Source of the DNA: Porodaedalea pini | Taxonomy: Eukaryota; Basidiomycota; Agaricomycetes; Hymenochaetales; Hymenochaetaceae | Assembly: GCA_002794775.1 (NCBI GenBank) | Contig: NBAY01000072.1 | Span: 62,001-126,000 of the forward strand | Direction: 5' to 3' | DNA: 64,000 nucleotides | Part shown: in pieces, positions 57,036 through 64,000 of the stretch | Position numbering within the stretch: the first letter of the stretch is position 1 | Layout: each line of letters begins with the position of its first letter | Translations under genes and position numbers: made by a program | Notes under the pieces: generated by a model | What the model saw: only the letters and a program-made list of their open reading frames with translations | Told to the model about the DNA's origin: nothing | Database searches by the model: none

Positions 57036-57390
57036 AGGGTAACTGACCAAGAAGAACAAGGGACTTCAAATCTGGACTCAATAAAATATAGTCAACCATC
57101 TGTACAATACCTAGATGCAAACGATGTCGATGACTTTTCTGATTACAAAGTCCCCACCAGTGTAAATGAAGACAATGAGCAGCTGTTCATGAGAGGAACT
57201 GGCGGACGCCAGCTGGACCTTCTCTTGAGTTGTCGGCCATAGCATAGCGGGTGAGATGAGAGAGGTGGTTGCACATGCCCTTGTGGATTCAGGATGCATG
57301 GGATCCTGCATCGATGTTAGGTTCATCAAGAGGTATGGGTTGGAAATGAGAAGCTACATTTGACCCCTTGCAGTGCTCAATGCTGATGGC
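57036..57390 (+). pseudogene. GypE pol N-terminus
   Basis: Continuation of GypE beyond the GypB insertion: linker (DANDVDDFSDYKVP) and FMRGTGGRQLDLL leading into the protease (DSGCMGSCIDV), with frame damage near 57225. Cut by the GypC LTR at 57391. Confidence 0.75.
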
Positions 57391-57803
57391 TGTTAGGCGG
57401 GAGTCCGGGAGACGACTCGGACTGGGCAGGTCTTGGCTGACTGTTGTCTGGGACGTGCTGTACTCGAGCGTAGACTCGGGACATGCTTACTCAGGCTAGG
57501 TCATCACGGAGGTAAGAGGATTAATACAAGTCTAAACTAATACAAGGGGGACGAGTCTCACCTAGGTCGTCGCGGAGGTAAGAGGAAAAGCAGAACAAGG
57601 AGTTCATGCGATTCCTGAGACCTTATATAGCGACGACCGTGAGACTATATTACCTAACATTACCTAACGAGTGGGAATGGAAGGAATGAAGGTAGTGTGG
57701 GAATGATTGTGTAAGATGGGTAAATATGATGAAAAGGATGAATATAATAAAGGAAATGGTAAAAGGGAGAATAAAGGAAAAGGTGAAAGTTCAGGTTCTA
57801 ACA
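57391..57803 (-). repeat. GypC 3' LTR
   Basis: 413 bp, closest to the GypA LTR (TGTTAGGCGGGAGTCCGGGAG). Followed by TTACCCCCCCTTC, the reverse of the polypurine tract. Confidence 0.85.
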
Positions 57804-58466
57804 TTACCCCCCCTTCAAGGTTGGGCGTCCCGACCAACCATGATCGCGGTCGTCAGGCTCGGTGTCGACGAAGAGCGGACGGAGTCGTTGACGAGGGATG
57901 TCGAGTTTTTGAGGTGCACCGGGATGTTTGAGGTAGAACTCAGCGATCGCCTCCTTTGCGTTCTCGCCGAAGTCCGTCTCAGGCTGCCAAGTAGGTTCAT
58001 TGTAGCCGACCCACTTGACAAGGTACTGTAGTTTCCCTCGGTGCAGACGCGAGTCTAGAACCCCCTCAATCTCGTACTCCTCCTCGTTGTTGATGATGTC
58101 AGGTGGCGGCGGTGCTGGTTGTCTTTGGCTCTCGAAGGACGGTTCGACGGCGGGCTTTAGCAGTGCTTCGTTGAAGACCGGGTGGACCTTTTTCCATCGC
58201 TTTGGGAGCTTGAGCTTGTACGCGCTTGCTCCCACCTTGTCGACGATTTCGAAGGGGCCATACCATTTGTCAGCGAGTTTCTTTGTCAGCGAGTCTGTGC
58301 TGATGTTTCGCCCGTCAAGGAAAACCTTGTCCCCAGCCTTGTACTCAACCGAAATCCCTGCTGTCCGGTCGTGATAGCGTTTCATGTCGTCCGCTGCTTT
58401 GACCAAGTTGTCCTTCGCAACCCGATGAGTCTCCTTTATGTGCTTCGCGAATTCTTCCACCGACAT
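57804..58466 (-). pseudogene. GypC integrase C-terminus and chromodomain
   Basis: Open for 220 codons from the integrase tail (EYKAGDKVFLDGRN) through the chromodomain (YLVKWVGYNEPTW, near 58005) to the stop at the LTR. Cleanest chromodomain in the window. Truncated upstream by GypD. Confidence 0.8.
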
Positions 58467-58495
58467 GTTGGCAGACGAGGTTCGTGTCGTGTCAA

Positions 58496-58861
58496 TGTTA
58501 GAACTCGAACCTTCACCTTTTCTTTTGTTTTCCTTTTACCATTTCTTTCCTTTTAACCGCTCCTTTTTCATTATAATTAATCATCTTTCCAATCATTTCC
58601 CACACTCCTTCCACGTGACCTTCATTCGTTCCATTCCTAATTACATAAACTATACAGTACTTAGATAATACGGTCCCACAGGCGCTGCGTTTATAAGGAA
58701 GAGGAATTGCAAACGAACACCCGTTCTGCTTTTCCTCTTACCTCCGCGACGACCTAGGTGAGACCGCGTGTCCCGAGTCCCCGCTCGAGTATAGCACGTC
58801 CCAGACAACAGTCAGCCGAGGCTTGCCTAGTCCGAGTCATCTCCCGGACTCCCGCCTAACA
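58496..58861 (+). repeat. GypD 5' LTR
   Basis: 366 bp, TGTTAGAACTCG...CCGCCTAACA. Confidence 0.85.
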
Positions 58862-59564
58862 TAAAAGCAGAACCTCACCCAGGCTCATCCCCAGCGAACG
58901 TCTTCGCTGTCGACTCGCCTTCACTCAGTCTAGAGGAGCGCTCCCCTCGACGGACTTGACGTGTAAACCCCCTAAACGACAACCCTCAACCCTGCCCGGA
59001 CGTTTTCGGACGTTCGTGTATTACATAAAAAACTTACACCCGACTTTTCCCGACCCTGGCTCTCCGCCTCTCCCTCTGGTGGAGGAGCCATCTGACCTGG
59101 ACATGGGTAACACACCGTGTACAGTCGTCGACGTCGTTGTCGATTGTGATCTCGGCCGCCTCCTTCCATTTGGTCCTCAAACTCAGCGACGAACCTGTCC
59201 TTCGTCAGCGTAACGATCACCCGGACAACCAACCGATCCCTGTCCCTCCGCCAACGTCAACATAGATCTCAACGAAGAACAACGTCGTGCTCTCCCGCCT
59301 CGTTCCTGGTATAACGAGGAACGCCGTTCTTGGTTCACGGTTACCCAAACAGGTGCTGAATACGTTATCTGGTGGCGTCCGGAGAAAGGACTCTGGTATT
59401 CAACGCTTGAAGGAGGAAGGAGATTAAAGTGGGCTCCTGCATCGATAGACCAGACAACCCCGATTTCGCCATCGCCTTCGACGTCGACTGTTCTCCCACC
59501 AATCCCAGGACCGTATAGAGAAGCGCGACGAGATTCGTCACCACCAACCCCCCCTGAGCGACAA

Positions 59565-60411
59565 ATGGACACGTCCAGAACAACGATGTCGACGGGAACC
59601 TTCAGCGCTCAACAATTAGAGCAAATCGCGGCGATTGTAGCGGGCGCCTTCGCTCACCAAGCCGCAAACGCCCCAGCGGGCCCTAGCACCGCTGCGGTAC
59701 AAAACATCAACGTCGCCCGACCACGTGAATTCACTGGTGGCGACGACTACCTCAACTTCAGACGTGAAGTCCTTCTTTTTGTATCCGCAAACCCGAACCG
59801 ATACCCTACGTCGGAGAGTAAGATTTATGTAGCTCTCTCCTACCTGAAGGGTGGTAACGCGGCGACGTAGGCGCAGAACTATGTCGAGGAGTCGACAACG
59901 TCGGGAATCGTCACCTTCACCGACAGCTGGGAGAGATTCCAGGAACGACTCGACGCCTCGTTCGACGACCCGAATCGCAAGGAGGCGGCGCTGAAGGAAT
60001 TCCGGGAAAAGGTTCAGAAGGACCTCACCGCAGATAAGTTCTTCCAACAGCTCGACGTCATCATCAAGCGGGCGGAACTGAAGGACGACGGTATCATCTG
60101 TGATCGTCTTAAACGCGCAATGAACATCGAAGTAGTGCGTGGAGTCCTGAGATCAACGCCGGTCCCGACGAAGTACGAGGACTGGAAGAACAAGGCTATC
60201 GAGATCGATCGCGGCGAACAACAGATCCGCGCGATCCAACGAGGCCGCCCGTTTATACCTCAGCCTCGCCCGCCGCAACAACAAGCACCCCCAGCTCGCC
60301 GTCAGGTAGCGGCCCCTCACGTCGATAGACGCGACGCGACCGGCGTCACCTTCGGAGGTGCTGGTCAACCGATGGACGTCTCAATGAACGAGGCGCAACG
60401 ACGACGCGCGT
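59565..60411 (+). pseudogene. GypD gag, 5' part
   Basis: ATG 59565 or 59586 (MSTGTF), in-frame leader from about 59260. Capsid-like region (YLNFRREVLLFV; KIYVALSYLKGG), then TAG at 59868-59870 where relatives have Trp. Open again to MNEAQRRRA, where R3 cuts the gene just before the zinc knuckle. The knuckle lies inverted at 61618-61873. Confidence 0.8.
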
Positions 60412-61399
60412 TGAAAGGTGACGGTACGGTCTACTGGCAGACTCGGACCTGGTTGAGTTCGGCCACTGGGGGTTCACTCTAATGTGTCTGATGGAGGGGA
60501 TAGTGTCAGGAAGTGTGGGGAAGTGTAATAGAATACTCGGGGCTAGGTGTCGACTCGAGGACGCGAGTACAAAGGACGACCGGCAAAACGTGCCTAAATG
60601 CGGTCAGAGAACAAAGAGCAACTACGATCTTGACAACCCGGGCTCGGAAACTCGCCAGTGAAGACAGGAATCGATACTATTTGTCGAGGCGATTCTGAAT
60701 CTGAAAAGACCTCGAGACGCGATGCAGAATTGACGGAGATATAGCAGTTGCACTGGTTGCGGCTGGCGGAACGCACGGAACTCCCGGAACCAAAAGCTAT
60801 TTTTGTAGCTCTACGACGCGGGCTCGAAATCGTGCAAGAAAAGACAGTGTTCGAAAGCGATTTTCGACGAGATTAAGAATCTGAAGAGAGCTCGGGAAAC
60901 GGATAAGAACTGAGGGCGATATAGCGAAAGCAAGATTTGGCCGAAAACGGGACTCGAGACGGAACGGACGGAACGACACTGAACGGCGACGGAGACGAGA
61001 ACTAAAGACTGGGACTGACTCAGGGGAACTAAACTTCCATTTTTGAGACATTTACATGAGTGTTTAAATAACCAACAGAGGGTTGAGCCTCTGAGCGGCG
61101 TACAAAGGACACAAAGACAGACCGGAGGCTCTAGCCAAACAACACCAAATAGCCGGAACTCGGAGCCGTAACTCGAGAACATGAGCAATTAAGCTTCGGG
61201 AGGCTCGGAACAATACCAGATGTGATCCAAAACGGATTTTGGTGGCTCACCAGTGCAGAACCAAGCTGTATGCGTCGAATTAATACTGCCAAACACTGAA
61301 ACTGTCCTGAAATGCGTCGGGGATACTTGTAAGACTGTCCTGAGTCGAGTCGAACCTAATAGAGCCGATTCCGAGGCCAGCGGCATCGGGATCTCCACA
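60412..61399 (+). repeat. R3 solo LTR-like insertion, copy 2
   Basis: 988 bp, same ends as copy 1. The left flank GCGT and right flank GCGG do not match each other, but each matches a flank of copy 3. Confidence 0.85.
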
Positions 61400-61873
61400 G
61401 CGGTGTCCGACGTTCAGGAGAAGGTCCAGCTGGCGTCCGCCAGTTCCTCTCATGAACAGCTGCTCATATTCTTCTCTTTCTTTCACACCGGTGGGGACTT
61501 CATACTCAGGAAAACCATCGACGTCGTTTGCATCTATGTGTTGTACAGATGGTTGGTTATATTTTAATGAATACTGATTCGAAGTCCCTTGTTCTTCTCG
61601 GTCAGTCGCCCCGATGGCTACGCCTGACCACTCGCAAAACCCTGCGAGTCGACGATCTCTTCATCATTCTCTTCTTCCTCCACATAGTCCTCCACCGTCG
61701 ACCTCCGAGTGTCTACAACTTCCTCGAAGGCCGATTCCTTCATCGCGCCGAGCTCGTCCGCGAGGATGTGGTGTTCGCCTGGTGCCATTAGTTCCAGCAT
61801 GCGCTGGATGATCGGCTTCCCCTGCGGGCACTTGTCCTTGAAATGGCCCAGCCCGCCGCAGATCCAGCACGCT
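61400..61873 (-). pseudogene. Inverted GypD segment: gag zinc knuckle, gag-pol overlap, protease start
   Basis: Minus strand: CWICGGLGHFKDKC knuckle, acidic tail and gag stop at 61618, then the pol N-terminus in a shifted frame (FMRGTGGRQLDLLLNVGH) up to 61400. It fits exactly between the plus-strand parts at 60411 and 62862 once re-inverted. Confidence 0.85.
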
Positions 61874-62861
61874 GTGGAGATCCCGATGCCGCTGGCCTCG
61901 GAATCGGCTCTATTAGGTTCGACTCGACTCAGGACAGTCTTACAAGTATCCCCGACGCATTTCAGGACAGTTTCAGTGTTTGGCAGTATTAATTCGACGC
62001 ATACAGCTTGGTTCTGCACTGGTGAGCCACCAAAATCCGTTTTGGATCACATCTGGTATTGTTCCGAGCCTCCCGAAGCTTAATTGCTCATGTTCTCGAG
62101 TTACGGCTCCGAGTTCCGGCTATTTGGTGTTGTTTGGCTAGAGCCTCCGGTCTGTCTTTGTGTCCTTTGTACGCCGCTCAGAGGCTCAACCCTCTGTTGG
62201 TTATTTAAACACTCATGTAAATGTCTCAAAAATGGAAGTTTAGTTCCCCTGAGTCAGTCCCAGTCTTTAGTTCTCGTCTCCGTCGCCGTTCAGTGTCGTT
62301 CCGTCCGTTCCGTCTCGAGTCCCGTTTTCGGCCAAATCTTGCTTTCGCTATATCGCCCTCAGTTCTTATCCGTTTCCCGAGCTCTCTTCAGATTCTTAAT
62401 CTCGTCGAAAATCGCTTTCGAACACTGTCTTTTCTTGCACGATTTCGAGCCCGCGTCGTAGAGCTACAAAAATAGCTTTTGGTTCCGGGAGTTCCGTGCG
62501 TTCCGCCAGCCGCAACCAGTGCAACTGCTATATCTCCGTCAATTCTGCATCGCGTCTCGAGGTCTTTTCAGATTCAGAATCGCCTCGACAAATAGTATCG
62601 ATTCCTGTCTTCACTGGCGAGTTTCCGAGCCCGGGTTGTCAAGATCGTAGTTGCTCTTTGTTCTCTGACCGCATTTAGGCACGTTTTGCCGGTCGTCCTT
62701 TGTACTCGCGTCCTCGAGTCGACACCTAGCCCCGAGTATTCTATTACACTTCCCCACACTTCCTGACACTATCCCCTCCATCAGACACATTAGAGTGAAC
62801 CCCCAGTGGCCGAACTCAACCAGGTCCGAGTCTGCCAGTAGACCGTACCGTCACCTTTCAC
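61874..62861 (-). repeat. R3 solo LTR-like insertion, copy 3 (inverted)
   Basis: 988 bp, reverse orientation. Left flank ACGC (= GCGT reversed) and right flank CCGC (= GCGG reversed). Confidence 0.85.
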
Positions 62862-64000
62862 CGCGTGGAAGGTGAAGTAAGGGAGGTGGACGCACACGCA
62901 CTCGTGGATTCGGGATGTACGGGATCGTGCATTGACGTAAGGTTCGTCGAACGGTATGAACTGGAGACGAAGCGTTATGTCCGACCCCTTGCGGTACTCA
63001 ATGCCGACGGCACGCACAACGAAGCCGGATTGATCGAGGAGTACGTCGACGTCGAACTTACGATCGGTCACCATAAAGAAAGGATTGTCCTGGCGGTAAC
63101 CTCACTGGCATCGTCCAACATCTTTCTAGGGTACGACTGGCTTCGTCGACACAACCCGGAAGTCGACTGGAAGACGGGAACACTCGACTTTACGCGTTGC
63201 CCGAGTGAATGTGTGGTGGAGAAGGACGTGGAGGAAGGCATGCAGAAGGTGTGGAGAGCAGTAGAAGAGACGAAGGGGGTGAGAGAGGTGCGAATGGACA
63301 AGACGTCCTGGCCCGCATACCTCAACGACTACGCCGACGTTTTCAGCAAAAAAGGTTTCGAGAAGCTACCGGAACATCGCCCATGGGACCACGTCATCGA
63401 CTTGAAGCCCGACTTCAAACCGAGCGACTGTAAGATCTACCCGCTCACGCCAACTGAGCAGCAGTCGCTCAAGGACTTCCTCGATGAAAATCTGAAGTCA
63501 GGACGCATTCGACGGTCGATATCACCCATGGCGTCACCTTTCTTCTTCATAAAGAAGGCCGACAAATCGCTACGCCCGATCCAGGATTACCGCAAACTCA
63601 ACGACGGCACGATCAAGAATAAGTATCCCCTCCCTCTCATCGACGAACTTGTTGATAAGGTCAAGAAGGCGAAGTACATCACTAAGCTTGACCTTCGCTG
63701 GGGGTACTACAACGTCCGGATCCGCGAAGGCGACGAGTGGAAGGCGGCATTTTGCACGAACATGGGCCTTTTTGAGCCAACGGTCATGTTCTTCGGTCTT
63801 TGCAATGCGCCGGCGACGTTCCAAGCGTTCGTCAACCACATCTTCAAGGAACTGATCTACGCGAACTTGATCATCGTATACCTCGACGACATACTGATCC
63901 TCTCAGAAACCATTGAGGAGCACATCGACACATCGAGGCGCGTACTTCAGATCCTCCGGGAAAACGGCCTGTACTTGAAACCGGAGAAGTGCGAATTCGA
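62862..64000 (+). CDS. GypD pol, protease and RT part (open, partial)
   Basis: One frame with no stop from the R3 edge to the window end, about 379 codons. Protease DSG at 62907, a flap-like and GYDWL segment near 63130, RT with [11 protein letters not shown] near 63690 and YLDD at 63879-63890. Of the chromovirus pols here, this is the only one whose protease and RT are undamaged. In its present state it is separated from its start by the inversion. Confidence 0.85.

Larger units (their letters stand above)
57391..58495 (-). mobile_element. GypC: 3' end of a chromovirus
   Basis: LTR 57391-57803, followed on the minus strand by the pol C-terminus. Its other end lies beyond GypD, outside the window. 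Confidence 0.8.
58496..64000 (+). mobile_element. GypD: youngest chromovirus, internally inverted, runs off the window
   Basis: 5' LTR 58496-58861, then TAAAAGCAGAACC, gag (to 60411), R3, an inverted gag-pol junction (61400-61873), inverted R3, and pol from 62862 to the window end. Inserted in GypC integrase. Confidence 0.85.

Noticed and set aside
57391..57803. Solo LTR
   Set aside because: It is followed directly by polypurine tract, chromodomain and integrase on the minus strand, so it is the 3' LTR of a truncated element.
1..64000. CRISPR array, tRNA, rRNA or bacterial-type operators
   Set aside because: No regularly spaced direct repeats, tRNA-like cloverleaf or rRNA motif was seen, and the gene structure is eukaryotic.

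Overview
The window looks like a TE-dense region of a basidiomycete (probably Agaricomycete) nuclear genome. The evidence is 47-110 nt spliceosomal introns, a velvet-domain regulator, a KDZ transposase relic, and basidiomycete-type Ty3/gypsy chromoviruses carrying a C-terminal chromodomain. I see no tRNA, rRNA, CRISPR array or bacterial operon structure. Exon models were built by hand from splice sites and reading phase.

Layout. 1-3868: a decayed Ty3/gypsy pol in one frame, broken almost only by TGA codons. 4235-7253: a gag-like gene (minus) behind a 1.1 kb LTR-like repeat (R1). 7400-9842: a KDZ transposase pseudogene split by a 1,075 bp foldback element with TA target duplications. 11290-20935: a large inverted structure with two 2.7 kb nearly identical arms, each carrying a Tc1-like (DD34E) transposase. 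Its 4.2 kb loop holds two divergent multi-exon genes, one open for 600 aa and one with three in-frame TGAs. 22072-24333: the one clear conserved host gene, a velvet factor.

24982-47385: a tandem triplication of a ~3.5 kb two-gene unit. The first gene encodes a 283-307 aa protein with two dsRBD-like repeats. The three copies act as occupied and empty sites for one another. Copy A is clean. Copy B carries a 641 bp hAT-type MITE upstream and a 6.2 kb chromovirus inside intron 3. Copy C carries an 849 bp foldback, an R1 LTR inside exon 3, a 493 bp MITE, and a hAT-like element that itself holds another R1.

47386-64000: a stack of nested chromoviruses. GypE (+) is interrupted by GypB (-) and then GypC (-); GypC is interrupted by GypD (+). 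GypB and GypD also carry three virtually identical 988 bp solo-LTR-like insertions (R3). The two R3 copies in GypD are inverted relative to each other, and their 4 bp target duplications are exchanged between them, which records an inversion of the segment between them.

A common theme is CpG decay. Premature stops are mostly CGA to TGA, LTR pairs differ by CpG transitions, and one R1 target duplication appears to have decayed to TTGC on one side and TCAC on the other. This fits cytosine methylation and deamination, or a RIP-like process, acting on repeats.
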